Shown here in pieces: positions 1 to 7,663 of a DNA stretch of 64,000 nucleotides. The notes beneath the pieces were generated by a model, which saw only the letters and a program-made list of their open reading frames with translations, did no database searches and was not told the origin of the DNA. Positions within the stretch are counted from its first letter, which is position 1; every line of letters starts with the position of its first letter. The DNA is from Alphaproteobacteria bacterium (lineage in GTDB: Bacteria > Pseudomonadota > Alphaproteobacteria > UBA9219), in NCBI GenBank assembly GCA_028866275.1, contig JAGWIK010000004.1, forward strand, positions 1-64,000, written 5' to 3'. A program made the translations under genes and the position numbers.

Positions 1-1
1 C

Positions 2-481
2 AGCGGCGATGAAAACGCCGCCGTGCCGCCGCTTTATGCCGTGGGATGCGCCGGACGGATTACGTCATTCAGCGAAACCGACGACGGGCGCATGATGATC
101 GTGTTGACCGGCCTGTGCCGTTTCCGCGTCGCGGCGGAGCTGCCGTCGACGCGTCTGTATCGCAGCGTGACGCCCGATTGGACGCCTTATCATCATGATC
201 TTGTCGAGGACGACGCGACGGCGGTCAATCGCGACAGGTTGTTCGGGTTGTTGCAGATTTATTTCAAGAAACACGGCATCGGCGTCGATTGGAAGATGGT
301 GCAGAACGCGCCCGATGATGTTTTGGTGTCGACGGCCATTATGATAAGCCCGCTGCCGGTTGCGGAAAAACAGGCCTTGCTGGAAGCCATGACTTTTGCC
401 GACCGCGCCAAGATGCTGGAAGCCTTGCTGGAAATGGCGGTGATGCCGCAGGGCGACGCCGAAGGCGAGATGCGGCATTAG
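2..481 (+). CDS. LON substrate-binding domain protein (5' partial)
   Basis: The reading frame is open to the window edge, so the true start lies upstream; a GTG at 23 is internal. The visible 159 residues match the second part of a stand-alone LON N-terminal (substrate-binding) domain: the YAVGCAGRI block followed by TSFSETDDGR and a strand ending in CRFRV is the family hallmark, and the C-terminal half is the helical bundle. No AAA or protease domain follows, so this is not Lon itself. Such proteins are common in alphaproteobacteria and have no settled role; recognition of substrates for proteolysis is the usual suggestion. It converges on rpiB, with 7 bases between the stops. Confidence 0.85.
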   Translation, partial: SGDENAAVPPLYAVGCAGRITSFSETDDGRMMIVLTGLCRFRVAAELPSTRLYRSVTPDWTPYHHDLVEDDATAVNRDRLFGLLQIYFKKHGIGVDWKMVQNAPDDVLVSTAIMISPLPVAEKQALLEAMTFADRAKMLEALLEMAVMPQGDAEGEMRH

Positions 482-488
482 CCTTCTG

Positions 489-938
489 TTACAGTCCGCC
501 CATCGCGGTGAGTTTGGCGCAGCGATCGGCGTAACGTCCGCCGAGGAAGTCGGTGGTCAGGAAGGCGTCCAGGCAGTCGAGCGCGACTTCTTGCCCCGTG
601 ATATGCGCGCCGAGAACCAGAATATTGGCGTCGTTATGCGCGCGCGCCAATCGCGCCATTGTCGTATTCAGGCACAAAGCCGCGCGGATGTGGGAAAAAC
701 GGTTGGCCGTCATGGTCATGGCCTGACCGGATCCGCAGATGAGGATGCCCTTGCGGTCGGGGTGGGCGCGCAGGTCGGCGGCGACGCGCTGGGCGAAATC
801 GCCGGCGTCGCAGCTGGCGTCGTCGGCCGGGCCGAAATCATGAACCATATGGCCCTGTTCCCTGAGGCGCGTGACCAGCAGCGTTTTCAGGACAAAACCG
901 CGATGGTCGGAAGCGATATTTAGCGTCAAATTTTTCAT
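489..938 (-). CDS. rpiB: Ribose-5-phosphate isomerase B
   Basis: RpiB interconverts ribose 5-phosphate and ribulose 5-phosphate in the cytoplasm (non-oxidative pentose phosphate pathway). Family marks are the N-terminal SDHRGF phosphate-binding segment, ILICGSG with the catalytic cysteine (Cys69), and the ALCLNTTMARLARAHNDANILVLG block typical of the RpiB/LacA/LacB fold. Length (149 aa) is normal. Start codons at 950, 947 and a TTG at 956 are also possible; 938 gives the shortest N-terminus before the first strand and best matches relatives. None has a clear ribosome-binding site. Related sugar isomerases of the LacAB group cannot be excluded from sequence alone. Confidence 0.92.
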   Translation of the reverse strand: MKNLTLNIASDHRGFVLKTLLVTRLREQGHMVHDFGPADDASCDAGDFAQRVAADLRAHPDRKGILICGSGQAMTMTANRFSHIRAALCLNTTMARLARAHNDANILVLGAHITGQEVALDCLDAFLTTDFLGGRYADRCAKLTAMGGL

Positions 939-1042
939 AAAATGCATCATATACAATGCGACCGATAGTTAAAAGCCCTTTAAACAAAAAAGACTAAAGT
1001 CAAAGGATACCACCCGGCATTTTTATGCAAGCAGGCATAGAT

Positions 1043-1510
1043 ATGATGGATTTTATCCGCAAAAACAGGCTGAGCGTCTTTATCGCTTCCTATACCGTGC
1101 TGTTTGCGTTGCTGGCGGTATGCGGCGCGTTGCTGGCCAAGGAAAGGGTGGAAAACCAGCGCCTGCAGGCCGGATTTGGCACAGGGCAGCGCGGTCTGGT
1201 CACCGACATGGCTTATTGCGATTTGCCGCGTATGACCGTATCGATGCACAATCCGTCCAGCGCGTCGGCGCCTTATTTGCGCGCCGATTTGTCGCTGGAG
1301 GTTTCACGCGCCGACGAAGCCATCATCGAAGGCTATCAGCCGCGCATTATGGAAAAACTGAATATCCTGCTGTCCAATGTCGACATGGCGGAAATTCAGC
1401 GCGATCATGCTTTGCCGCAATTGCGCGCGGCGATGTTGAAGGCCGTGAACAGTTCGGGAATCCCCGTGCCGGTTCACGACCTGTTGTTCCGCGAGCTTGT
1501 CATCATGTAG
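1043..1510 (+). CDS. FliL-like membrane protein
   Basis: Protein of 155 aa with a short cytoplasmic N-terminus, one membrane helix (about residues 11-31) and a periplasmic domain. The C-terminal pattern, LRADLSLEV, then an acidic helix with PRIMEKLNILLS, LRAAMLKAVN and a final FRELVIM, resembles the flagellar basal-body protein FliL, which stabilises stators. No other flagellar gene is nearby, so a flagellar job is inference only; stand-alone FliL-like proteins occur outside flagellar operons. An AGCAGG seven bases upstream favours the ATG at 1043; ATGs at 1025 and 1046 are alternatives. It ends 54 bases before clpB. Confidence 0.55.
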   Translation: MMDFIRKNRLSVFIASYTVLFALLAVCGALLAKERVENQRLQAGFGTGQRGLVTDMAYCDLPRMTVSMHNPSSASAPYLRADLSLEVSRADEAIIEGYQPRIMEKLNILLSNVDMAEIQRDHALPQLRAAMLKAVNSSGIPVPVHDLLFRELVIM

Positions 1511-1511
1511 C

Positions 1512-1539
1512 CTTGAAATTCCGGCGGCCCTGCCCACAT
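1512..1539 (+). promoter_or_regulatory. Candidate heat-shock (RpoH) promoter of clpB
   Basis: CTTGAAA at 1512-1518 and CCCACAT at 1533-1539 are separated by 14 bases, close to the sigma-32 consensus CTTGAAA / CCCCATNT. Transcription would begin near 1546-1550, leaving a leader of about 15-19 bases that still contains a GAAAGG/GGCGGG ribosome-binding segment. clpB is a classical sigma-32 target, so position and sequence agree. Confidence 0.6.
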
Positions 1540-1564
1540 ATTGAGGGTAGAAAGGCAGGCGGGC

Positions 1565-4159
1565 ATGGATTTCGAAAATTTCACCGACCGTTCCAAAGGC
1601 TTTATTCAGGCGGCGCAGATGGTCGCGCTGAACCGGCGTCACCAGACATTGCAGGTCGACCATTTGCTGAAGGCTTTGCTGGACGACAGCGAGGGTATGG
1701 CCGCGCAGTTGATCCGTGCGGCGGGCGGCGATGCCGCGAAGGCGGAAAAGGCCGTCGATGCCGTTTTGGAAAAAGTCCCCGCCGTTTACGCCTCGGGCAG
1801 TGCCGATCAATTGCGCATGACGCCCGAATTCGCGCGGCTGGTCGCCGCCGCCATTGATATCGCCAAAAAAGCAGGGGACAATTATGTGACCGTCGAACGG
1901 TTGTTGCTGGCCATCGCGCTGGCGGCGGGAACGACGGCGCAGAAAGCGCTGGCCGATGCCGGCGTGACGCCTGACGCTTTGAATAAAGCCATCGAAGCCA
2001 TGCGCGGCGGGCGCAAGGCCGACAGCGCGGGCGCGGAAAGCGGCTATGACGCGTTGAAAAAATATGCCCGCGATCTGACGCAGGCGGCCAAGGATGGCAA
2101 GCTCGATCCCGTGATCGGGCGCGACGAGGAAATTCGCCGCACGATTCAGGTGCTGGCGCGGCGCACCAAAAACAACCCGGTTCTGATCGGCGAGCCCGGC
2201 GTGGGCAAGACGGCGATTGTCGAAGGGTTGGCGCAGCGCATCGTGCGCGGCGACGTGCCGGAAAGCCTGAAAGACAAGCGGTTATTGGCGCTCGATCTCG
2301 GTTCGTTGATCGCGGGCGCGAAATATCGCGGCGAATTCGAAGAACGGCTGAAAGCGGTCTTGCAGGAAATTTCCGCGGCGGCGGGGGAAGTCGTCGTCTT
2401 TATTGATGAATTGCACACGCTGGTCGGCGCGGGCAAGACCGACGGCGCGATGGATGCGTCGAATATGCTGAAACCTGCGCTGGCGCGCGGCGAATTGCAT
2501 TGCGTTGGCGCGACGACGCTCGACGAATATCGCAAATATATCGAAAAAGACGCGGCGCTGGCGCGGCGGTTCCAGCCCGTGTTCGTCAGCCAGCCCACGG
2601 TCGAGGATACGATTTCCATCTTGCGCGGGTTGAAGGAAAAATACGAACTGCATCACGGCGTGCGCATTACCGACGGCGCGATTGTCGCGGCGGCGACCTT
2701 GTCGAACCGGTATATCACCGACAGGTTTTTGCCGGACAAAGCCATCGATCTGGTCGACGAGGCTGCGGCGCGGCTGCGCATGGAAGTCGACAGCAAGCCC
2801 GAGGAAATCGACGAAATCGATCGCAAGGTCATTCAGTTGAAGATCGAGCGCGAAGCGTTGAAGCGCGAATCCGACGCGGCGTCGATCGACCGTCTGGGCA
2901 GGCTGGATGCTGAACTGGCGGGGCTGGAAAAACAATCGGCCGACCTGACCTCGCGCTGGCGCGCGGAAAAGGAACAGCTGGGCAGCGCACAGAAGATCAA
3001 GGAAAGGCTGGAACAGGCGCGCGCCGAGTTGGCGACGGCGCAACGCAAGGGCGATTTCACCCGCGCGGGCGAATTGACCTATAGCGTTATTCCCGACCTT
3101 GAACGCCGTCTGGGCGAGGCGCAGCAGCAATCGGCCAATGCCATGCTGGACGAGGTGGTGAAGGAAAGCGACATCGCGTCGATCGTCAGCCGCTGGACCG
3201 GCGTGCCGGTCGACCGCATGCTGGAAGGCGAACGCGACAAATTGCTGAAGATGGAAGAGCATCTGCGCACCCGCGTGATCGGGCAGGACGAAGCCGTGGT
3301 TGCGGTGGCCAATGCCGTGCGCCGCGCGCGGGCCGGGTTGCAGGATCCCAACCGCCCTATCGGGTCGTTTTTGTTCCTCGGCCCCACGGGGGTCGGCAAG
3401 ACGGAACTGACCAAGGCTTTGGCCGCGTTTCTGTTCGACGACGAACAGGCGATGCATCGCATCGATATGTCGGAATATATGGAAAAACACGCGGTGGCGC
3501 GGTTGATCGGCGCGCCCCCGGGCTATGTCGGCTATGAAGAAGGCGGCAGCCTGACCGAAGCCGTGCGGCGGCGGCCCTATCAGGTCGTTTTGTTCGACGA
3601 GGTGGAAAAAGCGCATCCGGACGTGTTCAATGTGTTGTTGCAGGTGCTGGACGATGGCCGTCTGACCGACGGGCAAGGCCGCGTGGTGGATTTCAAGAAC
3701 ACGATTATCATCCTGACGTCGAATCTGGGGTCGGATTTCATCGCGGCGGACGAAAACGCCGACCTGTCGCCGCAGACGCGGTACAGCGTGATGGATGTCG
3801 TGCGCACCCATTTCCGGCCTGAATTCCTGAACCGGCTCGACGAGATTTTGATTTTCCGCCGTCTGTCGCGCGACAATATGGCGGCCATTGTCAAAACCCA
3901 GCTGCAGCGTTTGTACAAACTGCTGGCCGACCGCAAGATTACGCTGGATCTGACGCCCGCGGCTCTGGCGTGGCTGGCCGAGGCGGGGTATGACCCCGTT
4001 TACGGCGCGCGGCCGTTGAAGCGCGTCATTCAGCGGTCGCTGCAGAACCCGTTGGCGGAAGGTATTCTGGCCGGACGCATTCCGGACGGGCAGACGGTCG
4101 CCGTCGATGCCGGGGCGGACGGGCTGGTTTTGGCGGGCAGGGCGGCAAAAGCGGCGTAA
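1565..4159 (+). CDS. clpB: ATP-dependent chaperone ClpB
   Basis: Hexameric cytoplasmic disaggregase that works with DnaK to extract polypeptides from aggregates. Order of domains: Clp N-terminal repeats (about 1-145), AAA-1 with Walker A GEPGVGKT at 209-216 and Walker B VVVFIDE, the long coiled-coil middle domain (about 400-530) that separates ClpB from ClpA, AAA-2 with GPTGVGKT at 606-613 and Walker B VVLFDE, then the small C-terminal D2 domain. The length of 864 aa is normal. The start at 1565 is preferred over an in-frame TTG at 1541 because it sits behind a ribosome-binding segment, gives the standard [10 protein letters not shown]-like N-terminus and lies downstream of the heat-shock promoter. 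Confidence 0.98.
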   Translation: MDFENFTDRSKGFIQAAQMVALNRRHQTLQVDHLLKALLDDSEGMAAQLIRAAGGDAAKAEKAVDAVLEKVPAVYASGSADQLRMTPEFARLVAAAIDIAKKAGDNYVTVERLLLAIALAAGTTAQKALADAGVTPDALNKAIEAMRGGRKADSAGAESGYDALKKYARDLTQAAKDGKLDPVIGRDEEIRRTIQVLARRTKNNPVLIGEPGVGKTAIVEGLAQRIVRGDVPESLKDKRLLALDLGSLIAGAKYRGEFEERLKAVLQEISAAAGEVVVFIDELHTLVGAGKTDGAMDASNMLKPALARGELHCVGATTLDEYRKYIEKDAALARRFQPVFVSQPTVEDTISILRGLKEKYELHHGVRITDGAIVAAATLSNRYITDRFLPDKAIDLVDEAAARLRMEVDSKPEEIDEIDRKVIQLKIEREALKRESDAASIDRLGRLDAELAGLEKQSADLTSRWRAEKEQLGSAQKIKERLEQARAELATAQRKGDFTRAGELTYSVIPDLERRLGEAQQQSANAMLDEVVKESDIASIVSRWTGVPVDRMLEGERDKLLKMEEHLRTRVIGQDEAVVAVANAVRRARAGLQDPNRPIGSFLFLGPTGVGKTELTKALAAFLFDDEQAMHRIDMSEYMEKHAVARLIGAPPGYVGYEEGGSLTEAVRRRPYQVVLFDEVEKAHPDVFNVLLQVLDDGRLTDGQGRVVDFKNTIIILTSNLGSDFIAADENADLSPQTRYSVMDVVRTHFRPEFLNRLDEILIFRRLSRDNMAAIVKTQLQRLYKLLADRKITLDLTPAALAWLAEAGYDPVYGARPLKRVIQRSLQNPLAEGILAGRIPDGQTVAVDAGADGLVLAGRAAKAA

Positions 4160-4207
4160 AGGCGCGATATTTTTGGGTTGGAGAATCGGGCCGTGTCGGG
4201 GATAATG

Positions 4208-4232
4208 GGCTCCCTTCCCGCGGAGCCTTTTT
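4208..4232 (+). terminator. Stem-loop plus T-run between clpB and the thyX-like gene
   Basis: GGCTCC (4208-4213) pairs with GGAGCC (4222-4227) across an 8-base loop and is followed by five T residues. It could be a weak intrinsic terminator for clpB. The right arm contains the only ribosome-binding sequence (GGAG) for the gene starting at 4233, so the hairpin may also mask translation initiation. Confidence 0.4.
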
Positions 4233-5639
4233 ATGTCCTTTGACCTTCAAGAAATTTTTGTCATCGACGACCAGCATCCCGAAGATCTGGCGATGTTGCA
4301 GTCTTTGTATTCGCGCAGCCCTGCCAGCGTGGTGACGCATCTGGACCGGCTGCAAAAATCGGGCAGCGGCAAGTTTATGGATCAGTATTATGTCGGGTAC
4401 GGCCACGCCTCGATCGGCGATTGCGGGTCGACGACCTTGTTCATCGAACAGGTATCGATGCTGGTGGCCAAGGCGGTGCAGGACAACCCGTTATATAACG
4501 GGCAGGAAGCGTCGACGCGCTATCTGGATTTTTCCAAACAAACGGTGGTCGATCCTTATAACAATCCCGCCAGCGCGGCCATTCAGGCGCGCTGGATGGA
4601 GATTTACAACCGCGTTCTGCCGTTGCTGGTCGAGGGGCTGCAAAAACAATATCCGTTCGACCCTGCGGCGTATAAATCGGAAAAAGTCTGGAGCAATGCG
4701 TTGCATGCCCGCGCTTTTGACATCGCCCGCGCCTTGTTGCCGCTGGGTACGACGACGTTGCTAAGCTGGACGACGTCGTTGCGCGCCGCGCGCGATAATC
4801 TGCGGCGGTTGAAGCATCATCCGCTGGACGAAGTGCGGACGGCGGCGCGCAACATGTTCGATGAACTGGTCAAGAAATATCCGCACAGTTTCAAGGGCGA
4901 CGAGCTGGACGACGCCGCAACGCCGCGGGACGCCTATGCCCGCCAATTCGCGACGCGTAACCATTTTGTCGGCGCGGCGGATATGGAATATCGTTTCGCG
5001 CCGTTGTCGCACGAAATGGACAGCTTGGCGCGCGGCGAGATTCTGGCCTATGCCGACGCCGTCGATCTGGGCGGGTTGCGCGCGTGCGAAGCGGCGACCT
5101 TGTCCGAACGGCCCAAAGGCGCGCATCTGCCGTGGCGGCTTGAATCCTACGGGCGGTATAATTTCCTGTTCCTGCTGGATTTCGGGTCGTTCCGCGATTT
5201 GCAACGCCACAGGAACGGCGTGTGCCAGATTCCGTTGATCGATGCGCGGTTCGGCATGAACCCGTGGTATATGGGCCAATGCGCCGCCCATTTGCCGCCC
5301 GCGGAATATGCGCGTTTGCAGGATGATATTGCGGCGCAAATCGCGGCGATTGCCGATCTGCCGAAACAGGGCGTGTCCACCGCCGCCGTGACCGATCAAT
5401 ATCTGTACCCCATGGGGATGCAGGCTTTGGTGCATGCGTCCTATTCCGTGCCGGAAACGGTGTATATCGGCGAATTGCGGTCGGCCAAGACGGTGCATCC
5501 TTCCCTGCGGCCCGTGGCGCAGAAGATGCTGCAGATTCTCGAACGCGATCTGCCCGGCATCGCGCTGTATGGCGACCGTGACGAAGAAAGCTGGAGCGCC
5601 AAGCGCGGCGAACAGACAATTGCAGCCAAGACGGCGTGA
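4233..5639 (+). CDS. Double-domain ThyX-like flavin-dependent thymidylate synthase
   Basis: ThyX makes dTMP from dUMP using FAD, NADPH and methylene-THF; canonical subunits are about 220-250 aa with the motif RHRxxSxNxxSxRY. This protein is 468 aa and contains two ThyX-like halves. The first (about 1-225) has GHAS at 57-60 and QEASTRY at 91-97 but QDN where RHR should be; the second (about 245-455) has RHR at 325-327 but no SxRY after it. Each half is followed by a helical segment resembling the ThyX C-terminus (LPLGTTTLLSWTTSLR; YPMGMQALVHASYS). The family assignment is fairly safe; whether the protein is catalytic is inference. No thyA is in the window. The AUG follows CGGAG with a 7-base gap. 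Confidence 0.75.
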   Translation: MSFDLQEIFVIDDQHPEDLAMLQSLYSRSPASVVTHLDRLQKSGSGKFMDQYYVGYGHASIGDCGSTTLFIEQVSMLVAKAVQDNPLYNGQEASTRYLDFSKQTVVDPYNNPASAAIQARWMEIYNRVLPLLVEGLQKQYPFDPAAYKSEKVWSNALHARAFDIARALLPLGTTTLLSWTTSLRAARDNLRRLKHHPLDEVRTAARNMFDELVKKYPHSFKGDELDDAATPRDAYARQFATRNHFVGAADMEYRFAPLSHEMDSLARGEILAYADAVDLGGLRACEAATLSERPKGAHLPWRLESYGRYNFLFLLDFGSFRDLQRHRNGVCQIPLIDARFGMNPWYMGQCAAHLPPAEYARLQDDIAAQIAAIADLPKQGVSTAAVTDQYLYPMGMQALVHASYSVPETVYIGELRSAKTVHPSLRPVAQKMLQILERDLPGIALYGDRDEESWSAKRGEQTIAAKTA

Positions 5640-5676
5640 CCGGCGCGCTTTATCTGTCCGGAAAAGGAGGCGTGTT

Positions 5677-5916
5677 ATGACATCACCCCAGGCTATCTTG
5701 ATCGGCGCGGCGATGATCGCCGCCAGCATCCTTGTCGTCAACAGCGTGCGTCCCGCCGAGGCGCAACGTTTGGGCGCCGGTCTGTTTGAATTAATGCATC
5801 ACAGCAATACCGCCGCCAATGCCGGGGTGTTTCGCCTCAACACCGAAACCGGCGAAGTCAGCTATTGCTATATTACCGGCGACCAGAATCTGACCTGCAG
5901 CGCGGCGGTGAAATAA
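5677..5916 (+). CDS. Small secreted or membrane-anchored protein, unknown
   Basis: A 79-residue protein preceded by a strong AAGGAGG (5664-5670). Residues 7-24 are hydrophobic and end in VRPAEAQ, which looks like a cleavable signal peptide or a single membrane anchor. The remainder carries FRLNTETGEVSYCYITGDQ and two cysteines, a pattern seen in small proteobacterial exported proteins in which a conserved tryptophan or phenylalanine precedes LDTRTG. It is read in the same direction as the thyX-like gene 37 bases upstream and may be co-transcribed. No function is assigned. Confidence 0.7.
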   Translation: MTSPQAILIGAAMIAASILVVNSVRPAEAQRLGAGLFELMHHSNTAANAGVFRLNTETGEVSYCYITGDQNLTCSAAVK

Positions 5917-5920
5917 GGAT

Positions 5921-6481
5921 TCACCGCGTTTCCGGCGGCTGGCCCGGCGGTTGATCCGGCGACGGCATCATCGGGCCGTGGTCGGGGCCGGCTTGCGGCA
6001 TGTCGGGGGCGTCGGCCAGCCGGCGCGCGAAGGACATCCGGTCGGCGTCGGACATTGTGCTGATTTTCTCGGCGGCCTTTTCCTGCGTTTCTTTTTTGAC
6101 GGCATCCATCACCTGATCGATGGCGGCGAAATTTTGCAGGACATCATCCTTGCTGACGGGGCCGGCCGCCAGTTTTGCGGCGAAACCGGCGCGCAGGGCC
6201 GCGATCTTGGCGAAATCGGCGCGCATGTCGTGTTGCTGCGCGCGCATTTCATCGGCGCTGAACAGAAGTTCCGGGCCGAAAAAGGGCGGGTGCATGCCGT
6301 GGCGATGGGCATTGTCGCCATACATGCCCGGCGGCGGCGGGCCAAAGCCGTCGAAACCGTGCGGCGGCCCGTAGGGGTGGTCGCTGAAACGCCCGAGCGT
6401 AAAGGCGACAAGAAAGATATTGGCCGCGACGGAAACGAACAGGGCCGTGCGGGTTTTGGAGGATGCGCATGTGCCGGTCAT
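5921..6481 (-). CDS. Periplasmic heavy-metal-sensor-like protein (CnrX/ZraP type)
   Basis: 186 aa: one N-terminal membrane helix (about 13-31), a Gly/Pro/His/Met-rich linker, a long charged helical region (about 75-165) and a proline-rich tail. The helical part, with RADFAKIAALRAGFAAKLA followed by MSDADRMSFARRL, fits the heavy-metal-resistance/CnrX-ZraP family, whose members sense metals or envelope stress. It is the third gene of a sigma/anti-sigma/sensor cassette and overlaps the anti-sigma gene by 4 bases (ATGA), implying coupled translation. Histidines and methionines at 59-66 could bind metal (inference). The metal, if any, is not determinable. Confidence 0.72.
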   Translation of the reverse strand: MTGTCASSKTRTALFVSVAANIFLVAFTLGRFSDHPYGPPHGFDGFGPPPPGMYGDNAHRHGMHPPFFGPELLFSADEMRAQQHDMRADFAKIAALRAGFAAKLAAGPVSKDDVLQNFAAIDQVMDAVKKETQEKAAEKISTMSDADRMSFARRLADAPDMPQAGPDHGPMMPSPDQPPGQPPETR

Positions 6482-6813
6482 AGGATAATCTCCTTCCAGT
6501 TATTGGCTCCGAAAATAAGCGTATTCATATAGGTATTGCCAGACGACGAAATTTGCGTCGCCGGTGTTGCGGTTGTGGCCGGCGCCAGCGCGTTGCCGCC
6601 CCAATAGCCGAGCAGGGCGAGGCAGGCCAGCATTGCCACCTGCATGCGCCAAGCCGGATCGAAGACCGGCAGAAACAGGCGGGTTTTGCGTTGTTGCGGC
6701 GTTGCCGCGGCATTGAAGAGGACAGCGTCCAGAAGGCCGGCATTGTCGCGGTCCTGTATTTTACAGGCGTCAAGCGCGGCGCGCAGGCGGTTGTCGTCGT
6801 CATGTATCGTCAT
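6478..6813 (-). CDS. Putative anti-sigma factor
   Basis: A 111-residue protein with a cytoplasmic N-terminal half, one membrane helix (about 57-75) and a short periplasmic tail. Sequence similarity to a named family is weak; the call rests on topology and position directly downstream of an ECF sigma gene (32-base gap) and overlapping the sensor gene. The layout matches CnrY in the CnrYXH system, where a small membrane protein holds the sigma factor until the periplasmic partner signals. The start follows TTTAGGAGAGAG, an excellent ribosome-binding site that is a copy of the sequence spanning the sigma gene's stop codon. Confidence 0.6.
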   Translation of the reverse strand: MTIHDDDNRLRAALDACKIQDRDNAGLLDAVLFNAAATPQQRKTRLFLPVFDPAWRMQVAMLACLALLGYWGGNALAPATTATPATQISSSGNTYMNTLIFGANNWKEIIL

Positions 6814-6845
6814 GGTTTCTCTCTCCTAAAGTTTTTCGCTTTCTC

Positions 6846-7418
6846 CTAAAGCGAGGTTTCGGAAATCAGGCTCGTTTTCAAACTTTGTTTGGCGCGGAAC
6901 AGCAATTGCTGGAACGCGCCCAGCCGGATGCCCATCGCATCGGCTGAATCCTGATTGCTCATATTCTCATAATAACTAAGCACAATCGCGGCGCGTTGGC
7001 GATCAGGCAGGTCTTGCAATGCTTTTTGCACCTGCGCCGCCTGTTGCGCTTCGATCAGCCTGTCTTCGGCCAGCGGCGCGTCGTCGGCGATATGGTCGGC
7101 CCAGTCTTCGTCCGCGGGGGCCGCGGCCATGTGCGCCGTCGTCGTGCCGTTCTTGCGCCGCCGGTCGAGGCAGGCATTCAACACGATGCGGTAGAGCCAT
7201 GTCGAAAATTTGGCCCGCGGTTGCCAGCGCGGCGCTTCGACCCAGATTTTCAGGCACGCCTCTTGCATAACGTCTTCCGCATCCTGCCGGTTGCCGAGCA
7301 TGCGCTCGGCAACCTTGACGCTCCTGTTCAAATGCTTGCCCATCAATTCACGATAGGCGCGCATGTCCCCCAGCGCCACGCGCCCCATCAAATCGTGATC
7401 TGCGTCGCGTTGTTCCAA
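6846..7418 (-). CDS. ECF RNA polymerase sigma factor
   Basis: Region 2 is clear: DLMGRVALGDMRAYRELM, then DAEDVMQEACLKIWV and FSTWLYRIVLNACLDRRRK. Region 4 follows: LPDRQRAAIVLSYYENMSNQDSADAMGI with LLFRAKQSLK. About 190 aa, normal for an ECF sigma. The frame stays open far upstream, but that part is unlike any sigma N-terminus; a TTG at 7418 preceded by AAGGA with a 7-base gap is the most sensible start. It leads the cassette sigma - anti-sigma - sensor, so it is probably held inactive at the membrane and released by an envelope or metal signal. Targets are unknown; the divergent serine-rich EF-hand gene is a candidate. Confidence 0.85.
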   Translation of the reverse strand: MEQRDADHDLMGRVALGDMRAYRELMGKHLNRSVKVAERMLGNRQDAEDVMQEACLKIWVEAPRWQPRAKFSTWLYRIVLNACLDRRRKNGTTTAHMAAAPADEDWADHIADDAPLAEDRLIEAQQAAQVQKALQDLPDRQRAAIVLSYYENMSNQDSADAMGIRLGAFQQLLFRAKQSLKTSLISETSL

Positions 7419-7512
7419 TTCCCTGTCCTTGATGTCGTCTTGTGTATCGTTAAACGCGATGCGCGGCGCAAACTTATGCGGGGGTGGCAAGAATTGCCGG
7501 GTCGGCGGGCAA

Positions 7513-7518
7513 ATTATA
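7513..7518 (-). promoter_or_regulatory. Possible -10 element of the ECF sigma operon
   Basis: An exact TATAAT on the minus strand lies about 95 bases before the proposed TTG start, inside a 60-base AT-rich patch (about 7505-7570) that contrasts with the GC-rich surroundings. A second TATAAT points the other way at 7537-7542, toward the EF-hand gene. Neither has a good -35 partner, so these are only suggestive of a divergent promoter region. Confidence 0.3.
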
Positions 7519-7595
7519 CCTAATAAGTTTTTGAAATATAATACGTTTAATGATGCGGATGGATAATTTTCATCCCCGGCCCGGGCATCGATTTC

Positions 7596-7613
7596 GCCCG
7601 TTCCGGAACGGGC
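7596..7613. repeat. Perfect 18-bp palindrome in divergent promoter region
   Basis: GCCCGTTCCGGAACGGGC is its own reverse complement. It lies 51 bases before the EF-hand start and between that gene and the divergent sigma gene. No T-run follows on either strand, so an operator is more likely than a terminator. Confidence 0.55.
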
Positions 7614-7663
7614 GTGGAGGCAGGATGCACCCCCTCTGACCCCCAGAAAAGGAGTGCCTGCCG

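Noticed and set aside
2282-3811. 509-codon open frame on the minus strand inside clpB
   Set aside because: It is a shadow of the clpB codon pattern: Arg/His/Gln-rich, no motif, and wholly overlapped by a certain gene.
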